A stretch of DNA of 37,744 bases. It comes from Deltaproteobacteria bacterium (GTDB lineage Bacteria; Desulfobacterota; Desulfarculia; Adiutricales; Adiutricaceae). The position numbers and the translations under genes were made by a program. The DNA is taken from assembly GCA_031269825.1 (NCBI GenBank), contig JAISYP010000079.1:1-37744 (forward strand), written 5' to 3'. Positions within the stretch are counted from its first letter, which is position 1. Every line of letters starts with the position of its first letter. Below the pieces are notes generated by a model. That model saw only the letters and a list, made by a program, of their open reading frames with translations, searched no databases and was not told the origin of the DNA. Positions 1 to 7,517 of the stretch are shown in pieces.

Positions 1-53
1 GCCTGGCGATAATAGACGCCAACATACTTGGTTTTGACGTATTTGCGAGCCAT
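1..53 (-). CDS. Tyrosine recombinase (phage-type integrase), N-terminal fragment cut by window edge
   Basis: Read on the minus strand, an ATG at 53 opens a frame giving MARKYVKTKYVGVYYRQ before it leaves the window. The K-T-K-Y-x-G-V-Y-Y-R pattern resembles the arm-type DNA-binding N-terminus of phage-type tyrosine integrases, where a similar 'KYPGVYYRE' segment is common. An AAGG stretch lies about 10 nt upstream of the ATG. Only 17 residues are visible, so no catalytic residue can be checked. No tRNA gene or attachment site is recognisable beside it. The identification rests on this short motif alone and is tentative. Confidence 0.45.
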   Translation of the reverse strand, partial: MARKYVKTKYVGVYYRQ

Positions 54-938
54 AAAGAGTAGCCTTTTTTTGGTCAAAATCTGGGTCAAACTACTCTGGT
101 AATATAGGCTTAAAATTATGTATTGTCAAACGTTTGGTAAAAAAAAGCCCTGGATTTTATTACTATATTTGTCCTATGGATTCGGATTGCATACACTAAT
201 AACCTAAATCAGCCAAGCGCTTCTGGCCCCGCGCTAGTCAATCAATTTATCCGCTAAATAGATAATATCCAAATGATAAAAAAAAGCAAGTAAAAGTTTT
301 TTTGGCTAACGTATTGAAATCACGATATTTTTATAGGTCAGGCTCAACAAATTAAATTGTTAAAGAATGTAATATAATTTAAATTATTTTAACTAATTAT
401 TTTATTTAATTAGTTTATAATATTAATATTTTAAGTCTGTGTTTCAATCTATTTTTCCCAGGAAAATCCGTCATTAAAAGTAATTAAAATTTAAAGTTTT
501 TGACTGGGGGTGAAAAATATTCGATGAAATAGGTCGCTAAATTGAAAATAGAAAAGGTAATATTTTGGGGAGACTTTTTTAATATTGTTTTTCTAAACGG
601 GTCTTATGGTCTATTATATGGTCAATTTTTGGTAGCGACGAGCTATAAGGCTTGGTTGTGGGCTTTGTTGTGGGTATTGTTTTGGGCGAGCTGGTTAGCT
701 CGGTGGGAACCTCAAGCTGATTAGCGTTAAGGCTGGTTTAGACAAGGTCGCTGGTCTCGCGAAAAATCCAAAATTCAAGAATCCTAATTTATTGAAATAA
801 ATACTCTTTTACTTGACGATTCCCCTTAAACTAGGGTTTTCACAAAGCCATCAATGTTCCCATCAAATCAAGACAAATAAGAGACAAATTGTTCCGGCGA
901 TTATTGAGCTCTTCTGTGGCGTCAGAAACCGCCGAGGC
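54..938. other. AT-rich intergenic region without a convincing gene
   Basis: About 880 bases lie between the integrase fragment and the first complete gene. The stretch 240-540 is extremely AT-rich. A 60-codon open frame from a TTG at 542 (hydrophobic and tryptophan-rich) has no ribosome binding site and is not considered a gene. The only structured element is the dispersed repeat copy at 753-841. Confidence 0.6.
753..841 (-). mobile_element. MITE-like dispersed repeat, copy 1
   Basis: This stretch matches the reverse complement of 11911-12010 almost base for base, apart from a roughly 7-base deletion in the middle and a few substitutions. The left edge reads GGTCTCGCGAAAA and the right edge GGGTTTTCACAAAG, so the ends form an imperfect inverted repeat around CGCGAAAA, with the right copy decayed. 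It has no coding capacity. A third, more diverged copy is at 23468-23575. Size, inverted ends and dispersal suggest a miniature inverted-repeat element. Confidence 0.7.
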
Positions 939-1469
939 TCACAACGGGTAAAATTGTCCGCGCTCATCCAAGCCAAGGGGTTTTTGGCAGAGGGTGAGCC
1001 ATTCGGTTCGCGATAATTCCGGGATGACTGGATTTTGGGATTTAATCTTTAACCAGTCCACGCAGTTTTTGACCAGTTCGCTATCAAAGGGGACGTCTAA
1101 GTCTAAGAAGACTCGCCAATAGTCATCATCCAACAAGTGCAATAGGATGATCCAGTGGACTTTATCGTTATCATGGCGACCGATGACCTTGAACTTTGAG
1201 TTTTCCGAGGCGACGACCAGGCCATAGTTTTCCGGATCCGGGTACTGGAACATGTGGTTGGAGAAAATGGCGAATCGGTGGTTGGCCGTCGGGCCGCCGA
1301 CCCGATAACTGGCGTAGGTGAGGCCTTTTTCCCGCAAGATTAGCCCGGGTTGGTATTTAGCCGATAATTCCATAGCCAGTTCGGTGTCCCGGACATAAAC
1401 GCCCAGGTCGTCGTAGGAGCTATCCACGATTTCCTCAACTTGATCGGCGGAAAATTTGGGAGCGGACAC
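939..1469 (-). CDS. Hypothetical protein, 176 aa
   Basis: I do not recognise this protein. It starts with GTG at 1469, chosen because a GAGAGG ribosome binding site lies about 7 nt upstream on the minus strand. The product is soluble and acidic, with no signal peptide or membrane segment. It has an aspartate-rich hydrophobic stretch near residues 107-128 (LLHLLDDDYWRVFLDLDV) and several tryptophans in the C-terminal half. Base composition resembles the neighbouring housekeeping genes, so it is probably a real native gene. It is separated from the downstream-oriented ksgA operon by about 450 bases that contain a 17-bp tandem array, so it probably has its own promoter. Confidence 0.6.
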   Translation of the reverse strand: MSAPKFSADQVEEIVDSSYDDLGVYVRDTELAMELSAKYQPGLILREKGLTYASYRVGGPTANHRFAIFSNHMFQYPDPENYGLVVASENSKFKVIGRHDNDKVHWIILLHLLDDDYWRVFLDLDVPFDSELVKNCVDWLKIKSQNPVIPELSRTEWLTLCQKPLGLDERGQFYPL

Positions 1470-1597
1470 AGTGAACCTCTCAATTTAGATAATGGCGTTA
1501 AAAAACTGGCTCCGACCAAACGGAGGGGCTAGTTAATCCGTAAATAAAGGTTCTGGCTGAAAATCACGAACTGGGCTGGCCTAAGCTTATTACCTCG

Positions 1598-1766
1598 CGT
1601 TCGTCGTATCTATTCGCTCGTTTTATCTATTCGCTCGTTTTATCTATTCGCTCGTTTTATCTATTCGCTCGTTTTATCTATTCGCTCGTTTTATCTAGTC
1701 GCTCGTTTTATCTATTCGCTCGTTTTATCTAGTCGCTCGTCGTATCTAGTCGCTCGTTTTATCTAG
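1598..1766. repeat. 17-bp tandem repeat array, nine full units
   Basis: Nine head-to-tail 17-bp units run from 1609 to 1761, flanked by a partial unit on each side. The consensus is TCTATTCGCTCGTTTTA. Variants carry TCTAG instead of TCTAT (units at 1694, 1728 and 1745) and GTCGTA instead of GTTTTA (unit at 1728 and the leading partial). The array lies in the spacer between ksgA and the unknown gene, 130-290 bases upstream of the latter's start. It has no spacers and is therefore not a CRISPR array. It looks like a variable-number minisatellite. Confidence 0.93.
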
Positions 1767-1841
1767 TTAAATAGTCTGGTCTATTTTTAAAGTCACGTCT
1801 ATTTACAAGTCTGGAACTGTTAATAGTTCTCAATATATTTT

Positions 1842-1886
1842 AACTAGACCAGATTACCATGTATTGTAACTAGATCAGATTACCAT
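1842..1886. repeat. Pair of 19-bp direct repeats
   Basis: AACTAGACCAGATTACCAT at 1842-1860 recurs at 1868-1886 with one change (GACC to GATC), a period of 26 bases. It lies just downstream of ksgA in an AT-rich spacer. It may be another decayed minisatellite; no function is evident. Confidence 0.7.
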
Positions 1887-1922
1887 AATTGGTTTCTAAA
1901 GGTCAATAACCGTTATAGCCGT

Positions 1923-2768
1923 CTAGCCGTCAGATTTGGAGAGCTGGTTCGCGTCCGGATCCGGAACCAATAGTTTAGCCATTTCCGCGAAAACCTTAGG
2001 CGCCAAAGTTTCGGCTCGGAGGCCAGGATCCACGGCGAGCTGGGCTAGGGCGGCGAGGGATTTTTCTCGGCCGTAAACCGGAAAAAGATTGTTGGCCAAA
2101 GTTTTTCGGCGAGCGTGGAAAGCGGCCTTGGTTAGATGTCCCAAAGCTTTTAAAGACACCTCAGGGGCTTTTTGGGGGATGAGACTGACCACGGCGCTGT
2201 GGACTTTGGGTTTGGGCTGGAAAGCCTCCGGTGGCGCCGCCAGGATTTGTTTAACTTCCGCCCAAAGAGAGAGCGCCACCGATAATCGCCCGTAACTATC
2301 CTGGCCTGGTTGAGCCAAAAGACGCTCGGCCATTTCTTTTTGCAACATGAAGACGCCGGCTTGAGCCAAAGGGGTTTGGGCCAAAAACCAGAAAAGGATG
2401 GGCGTGGACAGATTATAGGGGAGGTTGCCGACCACGGTGAAAGGCGTCTGGCCCAATTGGCTTAAATTAAGTTTAAGAATGTCTTGGTTAATGACTTTTA
2501 ACTCGCCCGTCTCGGCTTCTGGCCAAGTCTTTAAAGCTTCGGCCAAACCGCGATCCAGTTCCACCGCGTACACTTCGGCTCGAGCGTCCAGCAAAGGCCG
2601 CGTTAAGGCTCCTAAACCGGGGCCTATTTCCACAATGGATCGGTTTCCCAGAGCCAGGGTTTTTTGGGCTAGGCGCTGGGCTAAAAGGGGATCGCGTAGA
2701 AAGTTTTGGCCTCGCTTCCGGCTGGGGGCTAAACCTAAGGCTTTTAAGGCGTTCCGTGGGGAGGGCAT
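1923..2768 (-). CDS. rsmA: 16S rRNA dimethyladenosine transferase RsmA/KsgA
   Basis: This is the SAM-dependent enzyme that dimethylates two adjacent adenines in helix 45 of 16S rRNA during small-subunit maturation. The 281-residue product has the family landmarks in order: the N-terminal GQNFL motif (20-24), the SAM-binding glycine loop VEIGPGLGALT (46-56), an acidic residue at the end of strand 2 (VELD, 69-72), and the catalytic NLPYNL motif (115-120), followed by the helical C-terminal domain. Length is normal. It starts with ATG one base after the TAA stop of tsaD, so the two are almost certainly translationally coupled, the last genes of a SPOR-CDF-tsaD-ksgA operon. Confidence 0.97.
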   Translation of the reverse strand: MPSPRNALKALGLAPSRKRGQNFLRDPLLAQRLAQKTLALGNRSIVEIGPGLGALTRPLLDARAEVYAVELDRGLAEALKTWPEAETGELKVINQDILKLNLSQLGQTPFTVVGNLPYNLSTPILFWFLAQTPLAQAGVFMLQKEMAERLLAQPGQDSYGRLSVALSLWAEVKQILAAPPEAFQPKPKVHSAVVSLIPQKAPEVSLKALGHLTKAAFHARRKTLANNLFPVYGREKSLAALAQLAVDPGLRAETLAPKVFAEMAKLLVPDPDANQLSKSDG

Positions 2769-2769
2769 T

Positions 2770-3831
2770 TTAGGGTTGATCCACGGGCCAGCGGGGACGA
2801 GCCTCGGCTTGGAGAGGCAAAATGGCCCGCTTTTGGGTTAAAAGTTTTTCGCCCAAAAAAGCGATCATGGCCGCGTTGTCAGCGCACCAGCCCGGTTTGG
2901 CCACCCATAGAGGCAATTTTTCCTCCGCCAAAGTTTGGGCCGCGGCTTGTCTTAAAGCTCCATTGCAGGCCACGCCGCCGGCTAGAACCGCGCCTTGGGC
3001 TTTGGTTAGTCGCGTGGCCGAGAGGAGTTTAGTCACTAAGACCTCCACCACGGCCGCTTGAAAAGAGGCCGCTAAATCCGCCAGATCCGGGTGATCCGCT
3101 GGGACAAGATCCAGCTGACGCTCCCGATACAAGCCCATAACCTGGGTTTTTAGGCCGCTAAAGGAAAAATTGAGGCCTTCTTTTAACATAGGCCGGGTGA
3201 GCCGAAAAGAGGCGGGACGTCCGCGCTGGGCCAGTTTTTCCACAATGGCTCCCCCCGGATAACCCAAGCCCAATAGTTTGGCGAACTTGTCAAAGGCTTC
3301 CCCCGCGGCGTCGTCTAAGGTTTGGCCAAGAATTTTAAAGGTTAAATAATCCTCGACTAAAAATAGACTGGTGTGCCCCCCCGAAGCCACTAAAGCCACC
3401 AAAGGAAAGCGCGGGTAGTTATCGTCGGCGGCTTGTCCTAAGCTCGCTGGCCGCGGGCTGGTCTTTTCTTGGAGGCAGGGGGCGAGGGCGTGGGCCTGAA
3501 CGTGGTTGACCCCGACGATGGGTAAATCGGTGGCCAGACTTAAGCCTTTGGCGAAATTGAGCGCCACCAGCAAAGCCCCCACTAGGCCTGGCCCTTGGGT
3601 GACGGCTATACCGTCTAATTGGTTAAAACTCACGTTAACCTCGGTCAAAACCTCCTCGGTCAGGGTTTCAACCGCTTCCAGGTGGGCGCGGCTAGCGATC
3701 TCGGGCACCACCCCGCCATACTTTTGATGCAGGTCGATTTGGCCGCGCACGCGCTCGGCCAGAACCCGACTATTATCGGTGATGGCCGCGGCCGTTTCGT
3801 CACAAGAACTTTCTAGGCCCAATACCAGCAA
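2770..3831 (-). CDS. tsaD: tRNA N6-adenosine threonylcarbamoyltransferase TsaD
   Basis: TsaD transfers the threonylcarbamoyl group to A37 of ANN-decoding tRNAs, working with TsaB, TsaE and the TsaC product. The 353-residue sequence opens with the family signature LGLESSCDET and carries the metal-binding HVQAH motif (His110 and His114), the ASGGHT nucleotide loop, and the C-terminal DNAAMIA with the third metal ligand. A stretch of about 20 residues after position 120 (EKTSPRPASLGQ and following) looks like a lineage insertion. The start is a TTG at 3831 with GGAG 5-6 nt upstream; the nearby ATG is out of frame. It begins 11 nt after the CDF gene and ends 1 nt before ksgA. Confidence 0.97.
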   Translation of the reverse strand: MLVLGLESSCDETAAAITDNSRVLAERVRGQIDLHQKYGGVVPEIASRAHLEAVETLTEEVLTEVNVSFNQLDGIAVTQGPGLVGALLVALNFAKGLSLATDLPIVGVNHVQAHALAPCLQEKTSPRPASLGQAADDNYPRFPLVALVASGGHTSLFLVEDYLTFKILGQTLDDAAGEAFDKFAKLLGLGYPGGAIVEKLAQRGRPASFRLTRPMLKEGLNFSFSGLKTQVMGLYRERQLDLVPADHPDLADLAASFQAAVVEVLVTKLLSATRLTKAQGAVLAGGVACNGALRQAAAQTLAEEKLPLWVAKPGWCADNAAMIAFLGEKLLTQKRAILPLQAEARPRWPVDQP

Positions 3832-3842
3832 GTTGGCTCCAT

Positions 3843-4781
3843 TTAAGCCCGTAGGTCGTCATTAATAACTAAATAAGGTTTGGTTGGTTCCAAATGGAAG
3901 GTGACATCGGTTTTGGAAAAATGAGCTTGAACCTCAAGAGCGAATTGAACGCCCAGCTCGTGGGCTCGTCCCACGGTTTGTCCCTCGTCGACCAATAGAT
4001 CCACGAGAATGTGGCGATAAGGCCCAGAGCGCCGAGTTCGGAGGCGTCGGAAGCCCTGAATAGCCGGGTAAAGGTTTTGGACGCTTTTCACAATTAGTTG
4101 GATTTCCTCGTCGGGCAAAGTTTTGTCCCCCAGCCCTTGGGCCGCGTCCCAGCCCAAGATTAAACCCGTTTTAACGATGAGGACGGCCACTAGGCCAGCC
4201 ACCAGCGAGTCAACAAAGGAAAGATCTAGTTCTGGGGCGATGAGGCGGCCAACTTCGATGAACCCCAAAGCCAGAAAAACGCCTAAAGAAGAGTAGACGT
4301 CGGTTCTTAAGTGCCAAGCGTCGGCGGTGAGAGCTTCGGAGTCACTGGCTTTGGCCACTTGGAACAAGCGTCGGGAGATAAAATAGTTCACCACGGTCGA
4401 GAGCAGCATGACCACGAGGCCAATCTTGAGATCCGGGAGAGGCTGACCTTTAATGACGCCCGCGATGGCTTCTTTTAGGATGAGCCCCCCACCCACCACA
4501 ATCAAGATCGCCTCAAATAAAGCCGAGAAATTTTCGGTTTTGCCATGGCCAAACGGGTGGTCGTAGTCGGGCGGGTTTTCCGAGACGCGCACGGCCCCCC
4601 AAGCCATCATCGCCGCCATTAGATCCAAGAAAGAGTGAATAGCCTCGGAGATGATGGCCACGGATCCAGTAAAAAAACCCGCCACTAGTTTGATGGCGAT
4701 TAAGGTGGAGTTGGAGATGACGGAAAGAACGGCCACCGCGCGTTTTTTGGCGCTCATGTCCAAATCTGTGGGGTTACCCAT
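3843..4781 (-). CDS. Cation diffusion facilitator family transporter
   Basis: This is an inner-membrane efflux transporter of the CDF family, which exports divalent metals (Zn, Fe, Mn, Co or similar) by proton antiport. The 312-residue product has about six hydrophobic segments and a cytoplasmic C-terminal domain. Candidate metal ligands are His49/Asp53 in helix 2 (HSFLD) and His157/Asp161 in helix 5 (HLRTD). The HPFGHGKTE stretch between helices 2 and 3 is typical of the family. The metal cannot be told from sequence. The ATG at 4781 is preceded by GAGGA about 9 nt upstream. It is the second gene of a minus-strand operon, 16 nt after the SPOR-like gene and 11 nt before tsaD. Confidence 0.93.
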   Translation of the reverse strand: MGNPTDLDMSAKKRAVAVLSVISNSTLIAIKLVAGFFTGSVAIISEAIHSFLDLMAAMMAWGAVRVSENPPDYDHPFGHGKTENFSALFEAILIVVGGGLILKEAIAGVIKGQPLPDLKIGLVVMLLSTVVNYFISRRLFQVAKASDSEALTADAWHLRTDVYSSLGVFLALGFIEVGRLIAPELDLSFVDSLVAGLVAVLIVKTGLILGWDAAQGLGDKTLPDEEIQLIVKSVQNLYPAIQGFRRLRTRRSGPYRHILVDLLVDEGQTVGRAHELGVQFALEVQAHFSKTDVTFHLEPTKPYLVINDDLRA

Positions 4782-4797
4782 TTATATAAGTCCTCTA

Positions 4798-5415
4798 CTA
4801 TAGACCTCGACGAACCATCAAGCCTTTAACCTGGGGTTTGAGGGTGACCGCGGCCGCTTCCGCTTCGCTTTTGGTGTCAAAAGGGCCTTGGGCGAGGGCC
4901 CAGAGGCCACTTTTTAGCTTGGGATAGGCGTCGGTGTCCAGTAGCTCTAGCCTCACGCCTTTCTTTTTGTGTTTAGCGAGGGCTCTTTCGGCTTCCGATC
5001 GCGCGGACTTAGGAATGGATTCCACAATGACTAGCCAAGCTTGCGTCGGGGGGGGAGCCGTCTCCAAGGCGTGGCCCTGTCCCGCCTCAGGCGCCGGGCT
5101 ATTGGTCGCGGCGGCCAACCCCGAGCCGGCGGCCCCAGAAATGGGGGCCTGGATGATCCCGGCCCCAGCCTCGGCCTGGGCCACGGCGGTCGACCGGTCA
5201 AGCGGCGGGAGAGGCGGGGGGGGCGGATCCACGTTAGAGAGCATTTTTAGGCCAAACAAAATCCCGGCCACCACCAAGGCCCAACATATCAGAGACAGGG
5301 CTATTACCGGGCCTTGGGAGCGATAAGCGGCTAGGCGGGGGTGGCTGGAGTGTTTTTGGGCCACAGGTTGGCCACACAGTAAGCGCCCGGGCCCGAAAAT
5401 AATAGTTTTTAGCAT
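4798..5415 (-). CDS. Single-pass membrane protein with C-terminal SPOR-like domain
   Basis: The 205-residue product has a basic N-terminus, one transmembrane helix around residues 35-57 (VIALSLICWALVVAGILFGL), a proline- and alanine-rich linker starting at PPPPPLPP, and a C-terminal domain of about 75 residues beginning near TQAWLVIVES. The pattern SEAERALAKHKKKG, then LWALAQGPFDTKSEAEAA and a final VKGLMVRR resembles a SPOR fold, which binds denuded peptidoglycan glycans at the division site. By topology that domain would be periplasmic. A strong GGAGGT lies 5 nt before the ATG. It is the first gene of the operon with the CDF transporter, tsaD and ksgA. The SPOR call is by pattern only. Confidence 0.75.
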   Translation of the reverse strand: MLKTIIFGPGRLLCGQPVAQKHSSHPRLAAYRSQGPVIALSLICWALVVAGILFGLKMLSNVDPPPPPLPPLDRSTAVAQAEAGAGIIQAPISGAAGSGLAAATNSPAPEAGQGHALETAPPPTQAWLVIVESIPKSARSEAERALAKHKKKGVRLELLDTDAYPKLKSGLWALAQGPFDTKSEAEAAAVTLKPQVKGLMVRRGL

Positions 5416-6085
5416 TGCCGACCTCCTGACCGCCCAATAATTAAGCGTTTTTAGTCCCTTTCGAACAACCAGTGGTTGACCTGGTTCCCATGGACATAAT
5501 TTTTTTAATTGTAGCCTTTTTAACCTCTTTTTTTCAAGTCAAAAAAGGAGATTTAAAAAATTGTCAATTTTACAGAAATTTTAAATATAGACAAATAAAA
5601 ATTTAAAAAAAGTATAAAATATCAATAAAAGGAATTGTTTGTCCGGTCAGATCCCAGTTTCTCGTCCAGATGATTTTATTTTTGGGGTTGGGCGTGAGGG
5701 CCATACTAAAATTTAGTGAAGTAATTTTACTGTTAAAAAAGTGATTAATTTTAATAAATAAATTTATAACACTTTAAATTCTTATAATTAAATCCTAAAA
5801 ATTATATATAGTAAATATAATTTAAATTTAAACTAAAATACTATTCTTATATCTGCCATTGAAGATTGATTTTTTATAAAATACGTCTAATGTTTGGCCG
5901 TTACTTGGGGCTTGGGCTGGACGTCCCTTGATAGGGGTTCGAATTTAGAGTAAATTGTTGAAAAACAATTTTGGTCGCGTTTTTTAAAACGCGTTCCTTA
6001 GGTTTTTGGGCCGAATCTCTTGGAGTCAGTTAGCGAATAATTAACCTTCTGGCTCTTGAACAAGGGAAGGACGGGATTCCGTTAG
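5416..6085. other. AT-rich divergent spacer with two adjacent hairpins
   Basis: This 670-base region separates the minus-strand SPOR operon from the plus-strand signalling operon and should hold both promoters. No gene is seen. Two inverted repeats stand out: AAATTGTT-gaaa-AACAATTT at 5952-5971, an 8-bp stem with a GNRA-type loop, and the near-perfect palindrome CGCGTTTT-tt-AAAACGCG at 5976-5993. Neither has a terminator-type T tract of its own. They could be an operator or an RNA element in the leader of the DUF3798 operon. Confidence 0.5.
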
Positions 6086-7453
6086 ATGCCAAACAGCGAT
6101 TCCAACAACCGTGGCCCTAAAAAGGGTGGAAAGACTTGGCTCGTTCTGACTGTGGCCATCATCATCGCCGGCTTATTGGCTCTGTGGCAATTCCGGGCCA
6201 TAGTGGATCCGCGGGATAGCCGAGCGCCCAGGAGAAACTTGACCCCGACTGACCAGAAACCGCCGCCCAAGACGGCTGTTCCTGATAAAGCTAGCCCAGT
6301 TAAAGCGGATCAAGATAGCTCTTCGCCGACGGCCAATTGGCGCCTGGGGTTAGTCACTGGCACCGATCATCAGAGCTCCGAGATCCTTCAAGCGGTGAGG
6401 GAGGCCAAAAAACTTTATGGGGACGCGAACTCTGGGGGCTTGATCCGGCATCTGACTTACCCCGATACTTTTTTGGCCGATCTGGACGTGACTATTAAGA
6501 CCATTGAAAGCCTCGCTGACGATCCTTTGGTTAAGGTCATTTTAGTCATGGAGGGGGTGCCGGGGACAGCCGAGGCGTTTAAAAAGATTCGCGCCAAACG
6601 ACCCGAGATGATTCTTTTGATCGGCGAATCCCACGAAAACACCACCGCGGTGGCCCAGGTGGCCGACATGGTGGTCAACGGCGATTTCATCTCCCGAGGT
6701 TATCTTATTCCTTACGGGGCCAAGAAATTGGGGGCCAAAACCTTGGTTCACGTGTCTTTTCCTCGGCATATGATCGATGAGTCCTTAAGCCGGGCCAAAG
6801 AAATTATGGAACTGGCTTGCGAGGATTTGGGGTTGGATTTCGTTTACGCGAATTCCCCGGATCCTACGGCCCAGAAAGGCCTCAAACACGCCCAAGATTT
6901 TATTTTGGAAAAAGTTCCCCTGTGGTTAAAAAAGTATGGCCCGGACACGGCCTTCTACACTACCAATAACGCTCACGCCACCCCCATGATCAAGAAGATC
7001 ATTGAAAACGGGGGTTATTTTGTGGAAGCCGACGAGTCTTCGCCTTTTTTAGGCTATCCCGAAGCTTTGGGCCTTAACGTTAGTTCCATGACTAACGATT
7101 GGGATCAAGCCGTGCGGGAAATTGAGGCGGCCATCCTCAAAGAGGGGGCCGGCGGTCGGTTGGGCTCCTGGGCGTCTTCTCTGACTATAACCCACATTTT
7201 AGGCATGGTGGAGTTTGGGCGTCTGGTGGCGACGGGTCAAGCCGACCGACGTGACGTTCTGGCGTTATTAAAGTGTTATGAGGGCGTTAACCCCAAGGTT
7301 AAATGGAATGGCGATTTTTACGCCGACGAGTCGTTAAAAAAATTTGACAATGTCTTCCTGATCTACCAGGATACTTATATTTTTGGTTTGGGCTTCTTGG
7401 GTCTGACCGACGTGGAGGTGCCTTTAAAATACAAGACCTACAAAAAGAGTTGA
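6086..7453 (+). CDS. Membrane-anchored DUF3798 family periplasmic protein
   Basis: The 455-residue protein begins with a basic cytoplasmic tail and a hydrophobic segment at about residues 18-37 (WLVLTVAIIIAGLLALW), followed by a Pro/Lys-rich linker and a large soluble domain. Stretches such as LVTGTDHQSSEI, LTYPDTFLADLD, SLADDPLVKVI, VPGTAEAFKKI, FPRHM and DTAFYTTN match my memory of DUF3798, a fold related to periplasmic ligand-binding proteins, often lipoproteins in anaerobes. Here the anchor looks like an uncleaved signal-anchor because no lipobox cysteine is visible. The gene lies 64 nt upstream of a Cache-domain hybrid kinase, which suggests it captures a ligand for that sensor (inference). 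The ligand is unknown. The ATG has only a weak GGAT ribosome site. Confidence 0.85.
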   Translation: MPNSDSNNRGPKKGGKTWLVLTVAIIIAGLLALWQFRAIVDPRDSRAPRRNLTPTDQKPPPKTAVPDKASPVKADQDSSSPTANWRLGLVTGTDHQSSEILQAVREAKKLYGDANSGGLIRHLTYPDTFLADLDVTIKTIESLADDPLVKVILVMEGVPGTAEAFKKIRAKRPEMILLIGESHENTTAVAQVADMVVNGDFISRGYLIPYGAKKLGAKTLVHVSFPRHMIDESLSRAKEIMELACEDLGLDFVYANSPDPTAQKGLKHAQDFILEKVPLWLKKYGPDTAFYTTNNAHATPMIKKIIENGGYFVEADESSPFLGYPEALGLNVSSMTNDWDQAVREIEAAILKEGAGGRLGSWASSLTITHILGMVEFGRLVATGQADRRDVLALLKCYEGVNPKVKWNGDFYADESLKKFDNVFLIYQDTYIFGLGFLGLTDVEVPLKYKTYKKS

Positions 7454-7517
7454 GTCTTTTGGCTTTAAATTTTTGTGATGGTTTCGTTTTTTATGTCTAA
7501 TTAGGCGAGAAATTGAC

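Noticed and set aside
542-724. 60-codon hydrophobic plus-strand frame
   Set aside because: TTG start, no ribosome site, Trp/Phe-rich composition expected from T/G-rich non-coding DNA, no family resemblance.
1598-1766. Possible CRISPR array
   Set aside because: The 17-bp units abut with no spacers and there are no cas genes, so it is a plain tandem repeat.
5925-5955. GGGGTTCGAATTTAG as a tRNA T-loop
   Set aside because: No acceptor, D or anticodon stems can be formed around it.
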